Below the pieces are notes generated by a model. That model was not told where the DNA came from, did not search any database, and worked only from the letters and a program-made list of their open reading frames with translations. Shown here piece by piece: positions 43,282-52,296 of a stretch of 64,000 nucleotides of DNA; the first letter of the stretch is position 1, and the number at the start of each line of letters is the position of its first letter. A program made the position numbers and the translations under genes. Source of the stretch: JBGSKY01 sp041740995 (lineage in GTDB: Bacteria > Planctomycetota > Planctomycetia > Pirellulales > Pirellulaceae); NCBI GenBank assembly GCA_041740995.1, contig JBGSKY010000094.1, forward strand, positions 1 through 64,000, written 5' to 3'.

Positions 43282-44892
43282 TTATTTTCCAATCAAATCA
43301 ACATCTGCAATTGGCGACATCGGAGAAATCGACGCCTCCGGTGCAACCGCTTGTGCGGAGTGAGCATCGTCCTCTAAGCCGCGTTCTTCACGCGTGGCCG
43401 GAACCAAGTTATCCAAGCTCAAGCCAATGATCGCGGCCACCGCCATGCCCGTTGATCCGACGGCGATGACAAGATCTTGAACGCCATTGGGCAGCCAAGC
43501 GATATCCAAGCGACCGGTGCTGAATTCACCGAAATAAAACGGAACGCTCAACCCCATAAACAATGCAAATCCGCCGATAAGCAAATTGCGATCGCTAGAC
43601 AAGTTGGCTTTCGAAAACTGTCTCACGCCAACCGCGGCAATTAGACCAAACAGGACGCAGTATAAGCCGCCGACCACAGGCTTAGGAATCGCGGCCGCAC
43701 AAGCCCCGAATTTTCCAAACAGGCCAAGCACAATCAGAATGATCGCACCGATTTGAACCACAACTCGAGAGCCCACTTTAGTTAAACCGACCAAGCCAAC
43801 GTTTTCGCTGTAGCTGGTCGAGCTGAATCCACCCAATATTCCTGTGATTGCGCAGGCAACTCCTTCCATTCCAATCCCACGTGAGATTTCTTGTGGAGTT
43901 GGATCACCTCCGCCGGCGAGATTTTTGCACGCGTGATAGTCACCAAACGATTCAATCATCGATGCGAGATAACCGGCCAATACAGCAACCGACGCCGCAA
44001 GGCTAAACTGGGGCAAGCCCCAGGGAAAGAAGACTGTCGTCGTGCGAAACCACTCAGACCTTTCGATTGCTGAGACGTCGACAAACGCGCTGCTTGAAGG
44101 CTGAAAAACGCCGCTCAGCGTACCGAGCCCACAAACCGTCATGCTGACCACAATTGCCGAGAGCATCGGAAAGAGCTGGAAGAATCGAACTTTCGGCGCG
44201 AGCAGCAGTGAAAAAATGATAATGCAGAACATGGTCAGCAGAGCGATCGGCCAATGGCTAGCAGCGATTGGCGCTCCGACTTGGTAAAGCGCTAGACCGA
44301 TCAGCATGATGACTGGCCCAATGACGACCGGCGAAAGATAATGACGCAGCAAACCCATTACGCCGGAGAATCCAACGACGGCCTCGAAGATTGCGCCCAG
44401 GATAATTGCGCCAGCGATCGTCTGCATACCCGCTGCGCCAGTCGCTTGCCATTGTTGGATTAGGCTTTCAAGACCTTCACCGCTTAATGTGCCATCGATT
44501 ACACCGCCCCAATCCGGTTTTCCTGCCTCTTGGGTCACAGCGACGATACTGAGGAAGGCGGCAATAAACGAGAATGAAACACCTTGAATAATCGGCAATC
44601 GTGAACCAAGCGTCGATTGCAGGAGAGTTGCCACGCCACTGCACAACATGACGCTCGATATCAATAACGCAGTGTTCGTCAGTTGCATTTGCCTCAGTTG
44701 CATCGCAACCTCTTCAGGCAATCCATCGACGACAGGCCACAGCAACGGGGCGAAGATCAACGGCACCGCGACCGTTGAACCGAACATGGTCAGCACGTGC
44801 TGCAACGCCAGACAGACCGACCGAAAAAGTGGCGGTCGGTCGTCCAATCCGTAAATAACAGATCGAGCGTTGGCGGCAACAGTTGAACTCAT
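43282..44892 (-). CDS. NCS2-family nucleobase permease (uracil/xanthine type)
   Basis: 536 aa, about 14 transmembrane helices. NCS2 signatures are present: LQHVLTMFGSTVAVPLIFAP in TM1, SRLPIIQGVSFSFIAAF in TM3, SMIESFGDYHAC in TM8 (family ESxGDY) and STSYSENVGLVGLTKVGSR in TM10. It is a proton- or sodium-coupled importer for uracil, xanthine or related bases. The neighbourhood (beta-ureidopropionase, preA) favours uracil or thymine. The N-terminal part contains an extended loop between TM3 and TM5 (about 120-160) compared with short bacterial UraA. Confidence 0.88.
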   Translation of the reverse strand: MSSTVAANARSVIYGLDDRPPLFRSVCLALQHVLTMFGSTVAVPLIFAPLLWPVVDGLPEEVAMQLRQMQLTNTALLISSVMLCSGVATLLQSTLGSRLPIIQGVSFSFIAAFLSIVAVTQEAGKPDWGGVIDGTLSGEGLESLIQQWQATGAAGMQTIAGAIILGAIFEAVVGFSGVMGLLRHYLSPVVIGPVIMLIGLALYQVGAPIAASHWPIALLTMFCIIIFSLLLAPKVRFFQLFPMLSAIVVSMTVCGLGTLSGVFQPSSSAFVDVSAIERSEWFRTTTVFFPWGLPQFSLAASVAVLAGYLASMIESFGDYHACKNLAGGGDPTPQEISRGIGMEGVACAITGILGGFSSTSYSENVGLVGLTKVGSRVVVQIGAIILIVLGLFGKFGACAAAIPKPVVGGLYCVLFGLIAAVGVRQFSKANLSSDRNLLIGGFALFMGLSVPFYFGEFSTGRLDIAWLPNGVQDLVIAVGSTGMAVAAIIGLSLDNLVPATREERGLEDDAHSAQAVAPEASISPMSPIADVDLIGK

Positions 44893-44941
44893 GGGAATTT
44901 AAAAAGAACTTTACAGCGATTCAAAAACGGCGGGACTGGGA

Positions 44942-45814
44942 CTATAGCTCGACGATGGCACCATAAGTCTCAGGTCGTCGGTCGCGAAAGAATTGCCATG
45001 TGTTGCGAACTTCTCGAATCATGTCAAAGTCCATGTCGGCCAAAACGATGTCGTCTTGATCGCGTTTGTCCGATGCGGCTACGAATTGTCCCCGTGGGTC
45101 TACAAAGTAGCTTTGGCCGTAAAACTCGCCGATTCGCCAAGGCTCTTCCCAGCCAGGACGATTGATCGCTCCAACGAAGTATTGATTCGCAACGGCATGT
45201 GCCGGTTGTTCGATCTTCCAGAGGTATTCGCTCAGCCCAGCAACCGTAGCCGAAGGGTTAAATACGATTTCTGCGCCGGCCAGTCCAAGGCAACGAGCGC
45301 CATCAGGGAAGTGTCGGTCATAGCAAATGTAAACGCCTACTTTACCGACTCGCGTATCAAAAACTGGGTATCCAAGATTGCCCGGTCGGAAGTAGAACTT
45401 CTCGAAGAAGCCCGGTTGGCATTGAGGAATGTGAATCTTTCGGAATTTGCCTTTATAGGTTCCATCGGCATCGATTACCGCTGCGGTGTTGTAGTAAACG
45501 CCCGGCAAATCTTCTTCGTAAATTGGAACAACGAGGACGATTTCAAGCCGTTTGGCGATCTCCATCATCAGTTTGATCGTCGGGCCGTCCGGCACACGCT
45601 CAGTCAGCTCGTACCATTTGAGTTCTTGTTCGGCGCAAAAATAGGGACCATAAAACAACTCTTGCAAACAACAAACCTGCGCACCGCTTTTCGCAGCCGA
45701 CTCGATCATCGCGACATGCTTATCAATCATCGCAGATTTGATCTTTGCGACCGGCGACGTTGATGGCTCGCATGTTGTTGCCTGAATTAACGCACCTCGA
45801 ACTAATCGCGCCAT
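44942..45814 (-). CDS. Beta-ureidopropionase (N-carbamoyl-beta-alanine amidohydrolase), nitrilase superfamily
   Basis: 290 aa. The Glu-Lys-Cys triad is visible: Glu in CCLQELFYGPYFC, Lys in GKFRKIHIPQ and Cys in VGVYICYDRHFPDGAR. Further blocks are EYLWKIEQPAHAVANQYFVG and GQSYFVDPRG. Length and motifs match the beta-ureidopropionase/N-carbamoylputrescine amidase branch. Next to preA-, permease- and aminotransferase-type genes the first is far more likely. It would release beta-alanine, CO2 and ammonia from ureidopropionate. It is the first gene of the minus-strand operon, divergent from mmsA across 283 bp. Confidence 0.9.
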   Translation of the reverse strand: MARLVRGALIQATTCEPSTSPVAKIKSAMIDKHVAMIESAAKSGAQVCCLQELFYGPYFCAEQELKWYELTERVPDGPTIKLMMEIAKRLEIVLVVPIYEEDLPGVYYNTAAVIDADGTYKGKFRKIHIPQCQPGFFEKFYFRPGNLGYPVFDTRVGKVGVYICYDRHFPDGARCLGLAGAEIVFNPSATVAGLSEYLWKIEQPAHAVANQYFVGAINRPGWEEPWRIGEFYGQSYFVDPRGQFVAASDKRDQDDIVLADMDFDMIREVRNTWQFFRDRRPETYGAIVEL

Positions 45815-46097
45815 CCTCTATCCTTTACCTTGTTGTAGCTGCCTGTTGAAAGTTCCGCCGCATGTTTGCAGACGGATAAGCGTTGCAGTAATTTGATCGC
45901 AAGAATATTTGCGGCACCGTTTGACCGTGCAACCGCAGCGAGAAAATACTAGCCTCAGTTATAACGTAAGCAACGCATGTACAACTGGGCGGAGAGAAAA
46001 CCCAGATATTGCTTTTTATTTAACGGGAGGTTGATTGTCAAAGGGTTTTGTTAAGATTGAATGAAGTCGCCTCGTAATTTAAAAATGAAAGTTCGCT

Positions 46098-47606
46098 ATG
46101 CCAACCGCTACCAGCCCTGAAAAACTTCGCAACCTCGTCGCAGGCCAATGGGTCACGCCGGAAGCTGATGCGTTTGAAAACGTCTTCAATCCCTCGACTG
46201 GCGAGACCATTGCAACGGTTCCGTTAAGCAGTGCGGCGATGGTAGATCACGTTGTTCAAACCGCCGTTGCAGCCGCTGCAAAGTGGGCTGCGACACCGGT
46301 AATCGATCGTGCGCGAGTCATGTTCCGCTATCGAGAATTGCTTGAAAAGAACTTTGAGTCGATCTCACAAATCATCACCCGCGAGCATGGGAAAACGCTG
46401 GCCGAATCGCGTGCCGAACTGCAACGCGGGATTGAAGTGGTCGAGTTTGCCTGCGGCATTCCAAGTTTGATCATGGGCGACGTTTTGCCGAATATTGCGA
46501 AAGAAGTTGACGCGACTTGCGTTCGGCATCCGGTAGGTGTCTGTGTCGGTATCACACCTTACAACTTTCCAGCCATGGTTCCGATGTGGATGTTTCCAGT
46601 GGCACTGACCTGCGGCAATCCGTTCATACTAAAGCCATCTGAAAAGACGCCGCTGACGGCAAACGCACTGGCCGAATTATTGGTCGAAGCTGGCATTCCT
46701 GAAGGCGTCTTCAGCGTGATTCACGGCTCAAGAGAATGCGTCGATGCATTGCTGAGCCATCCCAAGGTGGCGGCAATTTCGTTCGTCGGTTCCACCAGCG
46801 TAGCGGAATATATCTACCGCACTGGAACAGCGAACGGGAAACGCGTGCAGGCGGCTGGCGGAGCCAAAAACCATCTGATCATCATGCCCGACGCGGATAT
46901 CGACCAGACGGTCAAAGCTTTGGCCGCCAGCGCGTATGGGTGCGCTGGCCAGCGATGTATGGCTGGCAGTTTAGCAATCGCAGTCGGCGGTGCCGCTGAT
47001 CCGTTAATCGATGGCTTGGTAGATTACGCAAGCAAAATAAAAGTTGGTCCAAGTGACGGTGACGAAGCGATCGAAATGGGTCCGCTGATCCGCGCTGAAC
47101 ATCGCGATCGCGTGGCAAGTTATCTCGATATTGCGGCAGATGATGGCGCGACGATCGCTCTGGACGGGCGAACGATTGATGGTCTAGGATTCTTGATTGG
47201 CCCCAGCGTTGTTGATCATGTGCTGCCTCAGATGCGCGTTGCCAAGGAGGAAATCTTCGGACCAGTGCTTTCGGTTTCGAGAGTCCAAACCATTGAGGAC
47301 GCGTTAGCGTTGGGCGACCAATGTGAATTCGGTAACGGCGCTGTCATCTTTACCCAAAGCGGTTACGCATCGCGACAATTCCAACAACATTTTAATGCGG
47401 GCATGTTGGGCATCAATGTGGGCGTTCCAGCACCAATGGCATGGCTGCCGTTCACCGGATGGAACCGATCGTTCTTCGGTGACTTGCACGTCCAAGGCAA
47501 AGAAGGAATCCAGTTTTACACTCGGCAAAAAGTCACCCTTTGTCGATGGCCCAAACCGACTGACTCGCACGTCGATCCGGTTTGGAATTCGAGCCGCAAA
47601 GGCTAA
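46098..47606 (+). CDS. mmsA: CoA-acylating methylmalonate/malonate-semialdehyde dehydrogenase
   Basis: 502 aa ALDH superfamily. It has VGVCVGITPYNFPAMVPMWM, the cofactor block NPFILKPSEKTPLTANALAE, AISFVGSTSVAEYIYRTG and the catalytic CAGQRCMAGSLAIAVGG with Cys in GQRCM. The C-terminus has the typical MAWLPFTGWNRSFFGDLHVQGKE split over two blocks, with TGWNRSFFGD diagnostic for the MmsA/IolA group. The enzyme converts malonate semialdehyde (from beta-alanine) to acetyl-CoA, or methylmalonate semialdehyde (from thymine or valine) to propionyl-CoA. Divergent from the uracil operon, it completes that pathway. Confidence 0.93.
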   Translation: MPTATSPEKLRNLVAGQWVTPEADAFENVFNPSTGETIATVPLSSAAMVDHVVQTAVAAAAKWAATPVIDRARVMFRYRELLEKNFESISQIITREHGKTLAESRAELQRGIEVVEFACGIPSLIMGDVLPNIAKEVDATCVRHPVGVCVGITPYNFPAMVPMWMFPVALTCGNPFILKPSEKTPLTANALAELLVEAGIPEGVFSVIHGSRECVDALLSHPKVAAISFVGSTSVAEYIYRTGTANGKRVQAAGGAKNHLIIMPDADIDQTVKALAASAYGCAGQRCMAGSLAIAVGGAADPLIDGLVDYASKIKVGPSDGDEAIEMGPLIRAEHRDRVASYLDIAADDGATIALDGRTIDGLGFLIGPSVVDHVLPQMRVAKEEIFGPVLSVSRVQTIEDALALGDQCEFGNGAVIFTQSGYASRQFQQHFNAGMLGINVGVPAPMAWLPFTGWNRSFFGDLHVQGKEGIQFYTRQKVTLCRWPKPTDSHVDPVWNSSRKG

Positions 47607-47621
47607 GGTGACAAAACTCTC

Positions 47622-49370
47622 TCAGCGAATGCTTGGGTTTTGCCGAAGGAAAATCCGCCAAGCGTCCGGCGTGACCGATGTCTTGTCGATATTAAGATAG
47701 CGCAGCTTCCAGCGTCGGCTGATGGTCATCAATGACGCGTCGCTGATATTGCATCCGGTCAGCCAAAGCTTTTCTAGCCCGTCGGCACCGATCAAATTCG
47801 CGAGGCCAGCATCGGAAATTTCACAATTGGAAAGATCAAGTTCAGTTAGCATCTTAATCTTGCCAATGTTCGGCAATTCATCGTTACTGATCAAAGTACT
47901 TTCCAAATTCAAACGCGATGCTTGCCAGTCTGACGGACGTTCAGCGAGCCAATTTCCGTCGAGCGGATTGAATGAGAGATCCAGCCACTCAAACTTGCGA
48001 TGAGACGCTGGCCAACTTTTGAGAACAGACGACTGCACCGAAGTGCGACAGAGAACTAAATCTCGTTGCGGTGGTTGCAACGAATACGCGATCAATGTTC
48101 TCGTATCACATTGAAGATATCGATCGTATTGGGCGCGCAAGGTCGCATCTGAAGCGATTTCAAGCATCGAAGCGTCTGGCGTTCCGCGATGTACGGAAAT
48201 GATGTATTTCGTGAAACGAGTTCGAATCTCCGGGGAGTAATCGAGAAAGTAATGCGCCAAGCCAGCCGATTGGCTGTACCGAATCTGAATGTCTTCGGGG
48301 GCTTGGTATGACTCTCTTGATGAATTTCTCAGTCTATCCCAATCGAGCCAGATTTGATCATGCAAGCGACGGTAGCGAGCGGCTTGCACGCGCGGCGCGT
48401 CCCAGCCGCCAATCGAACAAATTACTTCATCAACTCCGCTGCGAAGCGTCAACGATTCCATATAGGTCGCGATGGCTTCGAATGCCCAGAAATCCGTTTG
48501 ATCGCGCCACGCAATGCCCGCAGGACCGGCGAACGCATTGGTTAGAACCTGGTGAGTAACTTCGTGTCGCAGCGAAGCCCGCGTCGAATCATCATCGGTC
48601 CAGTAACAAGATACAATGTTTGCGTCAGTATCGAAAAAGCCATTAGTTAGCTCGATTTGACGACTCTCTTTGGCCAGCAACCGAAGATAAACCGAACGGC
48701 TTTTCATCACTCGGATATGCAACAACGGCATCGATCGCGGTCGAAGATCGAACAGCCACTCAAGTGCTGCGTAGGTCAATTCACATTGTAAGGCAATCGG
48801 CTCTAATGTTTCTTGCGGCGTGTCGGCCTCAATCAAAAAGTGTTCGCTTTGCATCAAGCTCGCATTGCGATTGGTCCGTTTGGCGACGAGCGCCGGATCA
48901 GTACAACGCTGTATTGCAGTCGATAGTGAAATCGATGCTGCGGAGCCACTTGTCGGCGAACCATCCGGCTTTGATCTTGCCGAATCAATGACGGACTTCC
49001 ACTTCGACGGTAAAGACACTGATTGGACTGCGACCGGAAAAGCAACCGGAAATTTGCTCGGCGCCGGAAAGAGGTTTTCGCGATCAGAGGTTGTAACGTC
49101 TGGGCGTGGTTGGCTGGCCGAATCGATACGCAACAGGATGCGTTGGCTTGGATCGACCTGCCCAGCGATAGCAAGGCTGGCGCAAATCGCGGCCGCTTCC
49201 GGTTGGCTGAGCTGATCGGATTTCATGTCGCTGAGCAATTGAGCGACATATTGATCAGCAAGCGTAAGCTCTTGGCCAGAGATAGGCGAAGCGATAAACC
49301 GCAGGACAAGGCCTAGCGTAGTTGCAACAGCGATGAAAGAATAAAGTCGAGGCACGGCAAGCTTTGTCAA
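47622..49370 (-). CDS. Secreted DUF1570-like gluzincin peptidase fused to leucine-rich repeats
   Basis: 582 aa. A signal peptide/anchor (LYSFIAVATTLGLVLRFIA) is followed by a low-complexity region. The peptidase part (about 170-390) has SEHFLIEADTPQETLEPIAL, SLRHEVTHQVLTNAFAG carrying HEVTH (zinc-binding HExxH), and WAFEAIATYMES with the probable third ligand Glu. The last 110 residues are leucine-rich repeats of the planctomycete type: FEWLDLSFNPLDGNWL, LTELDLSNCEISDAGLANLI, LEKLWLTGCNISDASL and LRYLNIDKTSVTPDAW. Substrate unknown. The start is the TTG at 49368-49370; no ATG gives a better signal sequence. It is convergent with mmsA. Confidence 0.75.
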   Translation of the reverse strand: MTKLAVPRLYSFIAVATTLGLVLRFIASPISGQELTLADQYVAQLLSDMKSDQLSQPEAAAICASLAIAGQVDPSQRILLRIDSASQPRPDVTTSDRENLFPAPSKFPVAFPVAVQSVSLPSKWKSVIDSARSKPDGSPTSGSAASISLSTAIQRCTDPALVAKRTNRNASLMQSEHFLIEADTPQETLEPIALQCELTYAALEWLFDLRPRSMPLLHIRVMKSRSVYLRLLAKESRQIELTNGFFDTDANIVSCYWTDDDSTRASLRHEVTHQVLTNAFAGPAGIAWRDQTDFWAFEAIATYMESLTLRSGVDEVICSIGGWDAPRVQAARYRRLHDQIWLDWDRLRNSSRESYQAPEDIQIRYSQSAGLAHYFLDYSPEIRTRFTKYIISVHRGTPDASMLEIASDATLRAQYDRYLQCDTRTLIAYSLQPPQRDLVLCRTSVQSSVLKSWPASHRKFEWLDLSFNPLDGNWLAERPSDWQASRLNLESTLISNDELPNIGKIKMLTELDLSNCEISDAGLANLIGADGLEKLWLTGCNISDASLMTISRRWKLRYLNIDKTSVTPDAWRIFLRQNPSIR

Positions 49371-49477
49371 GAGTGCGTTTTCGCCGGTTCAATTTGCGAA
49401 GCGGACTTGGGCCATTTTTTGAAGTTGGGCCGACAGTGAATGTCCGCTAACCACTAGTTTAGCCAAGGATGTAAATT

Positions 49478-51556
49478 ATGCGTTTATTTAATGACCTGGT
49501 AAGAGTGACAAATTTATCATTCGAAGTTTTGCGACGTCCGTTTCGAACGATCGGCGTGATTGTGACGCTTTCTGGATTCGTAGTTGGCACAAACCTCTTT
49601 GCCCAAGATGATTCGGTCACGGCTGGAATCGAGCTAAAAAATGTTTCCAAGTCGCTTCGCCCAGGCGATGATTTCTACGATTACGTCAATGAAAAATGGC
49701 TTGTTGAAACAGAAATCCCAGCTGATCAATCCAACTATGGAGCATTCACAGCACTCGATGAAGCGACAAAGCAAGATGTTCGTGTGCTGATCGAGCAGGC
49801 AAGTATCGACAAACCGTCTGATGGGCCAGCTAAACAGGTCGGTGATCTTTACGATTCTTATATCAATTTAGAGCTGCGAAACGAGCTTGGTGTCGCACCG
49901 ATCAAGCCACTCTTGAGCTGGGTTTCAGACATCAAAAGCAAAAGCGACTGGATCGCCGTTGCGGCAAAGCTGAGCCGTGTTGGCGTTGATAATCCAATGG
50001 GTTATTACGTCGAACCAGATGCAAAAAAATCAGACCAGTATGCTGCTTATGTGTCGCAATCGGGAATCTCGTTGCCGGATCGGGACTACTATTTGGAAGA
50101 TGGTTTTGATGCCGCTCGGGAGGCGTTGAAAAAATACATTGTAGGTCTACTGCAATCGATCCAATACGAATCGGCTGAGTCATCGGCTGAGGCTATTATT
50201 GCGTTTGAAACGAAACTGGCTGCGGCACAGTGGTCTAACACGGAACTGCGAGACCCAATCGCTTCTTATAACCCGATTGCCGTCGATAAGTTTGCCGAAG
50301 GTCATCCATTGCTGGATTGGAATAGCTACAGCAAGGTCGTTGGACTGCCGACCGACGGGGTGGTGATCATTGGGCAACCGAGTTTCTTTGACGCGTTGCA
50401 GGAAACAATCGAGCAGACCGATATCGCGACGCTGAAAGCGTATTCAACCTTTCACTTGCTCGATACTTTCGCGGATGTTTTGGATGAGGATCATGAACGG
50501 CAGCACTTCCAGTTTCATAAGACCGCGATGAGCGGCGTGACCGAGCAAGAGCCGCTATGGAAACGCGGCGTCCAGGCTTGCAACGCATTATTGGGAATGC
50601 CGGTGGGACAAATGTACGTCGCTAAACATTTTTCTCCCGAAGCAAAAACGCGAATGGAAGAACTGGTATCGAACCTGAAAAAAGCCTACGAAATTCGGAT
50701 TGGTCAACTCGACTGGATGGGACAAGGCACGAAGGTTCGAGCTGTGGAGAAACTAGACCTAATCACAACCAAGATCGGTTACCCAGATCAGTGGAAGGAT
50801 TACTCGGCGGTTCCTGTTTCAGCGACTGATTTAGTCGGCAACATTTTGGCGATCGCTGAATTTGAACATCAATACAGCATCGGAAAGCTTGGCCAACCAA
50901 TAGATCGTGGGGAGTGGCACATGCCGCCGCAAACCGTAAACGCTTACTACAATCCGTTGATGAACGAGATTGTTTTTCCAGCGGCGATTTTGCAGCCGCC
51001 GTTCTTTAATCTACTGGCCGATGATGCAGTCAATTACGGTGCGATTGGGGCTGTAATTGGACACGAAATCAGTCATGCATTCGACGACAGCGGTAGTAAG
51101 TACGATGGCTACGGTAACTTGAAAAATTGGTGGACTGAACAAGACCGGCTTGAATTTGATAAGCGAGCTGAACAACTCGTGCAACAATACGCGAACTACA
51201 AACCTTTTCCAGATGCGAATCTTAACGGCAAACTGACGTTGGGTGAGAACATTGGCGACTTGGGAGGTCTCGCGTCGGCCTATACGGCTTACCAGTTATC
51301 TTTGGATGGAAAGGCAGCACCTGTGATCGCAAATCTGAGCGGTGATCAACGGTTTTTTATGGGTTGGGCACAAGTTTGGCGCCGAAAGTATCGCGAATTG
51401 GAATTGAGAAAGCGATTGCTTACCGACCCGCATTCGCCGTCCAAGTATCGAGCCAACGGCATCGTCGCGAACATGGACGCGTTTTACCAGGCGTTCGATG
51501 TTTCGAAAGATTCCGCGATGTTTTTGGCCCCTGAAACTCGCGTTCGAATTTGGTGA
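49478..51556 (+). CDS. M13-family zinc metallopeptidase (neprilysin/PepO-like)
   Basis: 692 aa, full length for the family. The N-terminus has a hydrophobic segment (about 25-42, TIGVIVTLSGFVVGTNLFA) for export. The peptidase_M13_N part starts with LRPGDDFYDYVNEKWL. The catalytic domain has VNAYYNPLMNEIVFPAAILQ, then GAVIGHEISHAFDDSGSKY with HExxH at residues 529-533, and LGENIGDLGGLASAY with the third ligand Glu590. It ends in ALxP-like ETRVRIW, as usual. It is a periplasmic or surface peptidase of small peptides. Single gene with its own leader. Confidence 0.95.
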   Translation: MRLFNDLVRVTNLSFEVLRRPFRTIGVIVTLSGFVVGTNLFAQDDSVTAGIELKNVSKSLRPGDDFYDYVNEKWLVETEIPADQSNYGAFTALDEATKQDVRVLIEQASIDKPSDGPAKQVGDLYDSYINLELRNELGVAPIKPLLSWVSDIKSKSDWIAVAAKLSRVGVDNPMGYYVEPDAKKSDQYAAYVSQSGISLPDRDYYLEDGFDAAREALKKYIVGLLQSIQYESAESSAEAIIAFETKLAAAQWSNTELRDPIASYNPIAVDKFAEGHPLLDWNSYSKVVGLPTDGVVIIGQPSFFDALQETIEQTDIATLKAYSTFHLLDTFADVLDEDHERQHFQFHKTAMSGVTEQEPLWKRGVQACNALLGMPVGQMYVAKHFSPEAKTRMEELVSNLKKAYEIRIGQLDWMGQGTKVRAVEKLDLITTKIGYPDQWKDYSAVPVSATDLVGNILAIAEFEHQYSIGKLGQPIDRGEWHMPPQTVNAYYNPLMNEIVFPAAILQPPFFNLLADDAVNYGAIGAVIGHEISHAFDDSGSKYDGYGNLKNWWTEQDRLEFDKRAEQLVQQYANYKPFPDANLNGKLTLGENIGDLGGLASAYTAYQLSLDGKAAPVIANLSGDQRFFMGWAQVWRRKYRELELRKRLLTDPHSPSKYRANGIVANMDAFYQAFDVSKDSAMFLAPETRVRIW

Positions 51557-51613
51557 GAATTGTAGCTTGAAACTAGTTCTGTTTGGCGATGCAAAATACG
51601 CGGCTTGATGGTC

Positions 51614-52264
51614 CTAGAACCGAAGCGCGTCACGCATCGCAGACAAGGTCGATTCGGGCTGGCTGATCACAAGCGTTAGCACGACAATTAGTAGAGCAAT
51701 GCCAGCCGCAAGCCAACCGCTCGGTTTAGGTTTGCCAATTGGCGTCTCGCCAATTCGAACTTCGAGTGTCTTTAGCAGAAGCAGCCAATTCGTATAATCT
51801 TGATGGCGAGAATTGGCGACGATTTGGGCGACATTCTCGCCCCTTCGTTGCTCGACCGTGCCGCTGATTTCAAGGCTTGGACAATCAAATGCGTTCCCAG
51901 CCCAGCTCGAAGCTTCGTCTAATTCCAGCAGCGTCCGACGCGTCGCGTCCTGCATATGGATGGCTTGGCAAGAATAGACCACTATTCGCAGCCGTTGGCT
52001 CATTGCAATGAGCGAAAGGATCAGTAGATAGAGCAGCGCAAGTGCCAACCAGACGCCACCACCAACGAAGTTAAATGCGGCCTGTGGAAAGAAAAGTTTA
52101 AATGGTCCGGCTAGAAACAAGCCGATGCACCCAAGACCCAGCGTCATAAAATCTCGACCGCCCATAACCAGTTTCGGGGTGCGGCTGCTGCCGAGTACTC
52201 CAACCGCTATAAAATAAACGCTCAGTGGCAATAAGATAACGATCCAAGTAAATGTATTGAGCAT
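51614..52264 (-). CDS. Hypothetical membrane protein
   Basis: 216 aa with four hydrophobic segments: three in the first 90 residues (FTWIVILLPLSVYFIAVGVL, FMTLGLGCIGLFLAGPF, VWLALALLYLLILSLIAM) and one near 185-203. A soluble domain of about 90 residues lies between (SLEISGTVEQRRGENVAQIV). I do not recognise the family. It starts 32 bp after the DUF1549 gene on the same strand and could be in its operon. It converges on the M13 peptidase gene. Confidence 0.7.
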   Translation of the reverse strand: MLNTFTWIVILLPLSVYFIAVGVLGSSRTPKLVMGGRDFMTLGLGCIGLFLAGPFKLFFPQAAFNFVGGGVWLALALLYLLILSLIAMSQRLRIVVYSCQAIHMQDATRRTLLELDEASSWAGNAFDCPSLEISGTVEQRRGENVAQIVANSRHQDYTNWLLLLKTLEVRIGETPIGKPKPSGWLAAGIALLIVVLTLVISQPESTLSAMRDALRF

Positions 52265-52296
52265 GGTGAATCAGGATAGGCTTCCAAATCTCAGCC

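Noticed and set aside
44993..45763. 256-codon frame antisense to the beta-ureidopropionase gene
   Set aside because: The nitrilase frame has all three catalytic residues in context; the antisense frame has no signal sequence or motif.
45815..46097. Promoter for mmsA (TTGATT ... TAAGAT near 46030-46057)
   Set aside because: The spacing is only about 15 bp and the match is weak; a promoter must exist here but this pair is not good enough to annotate.
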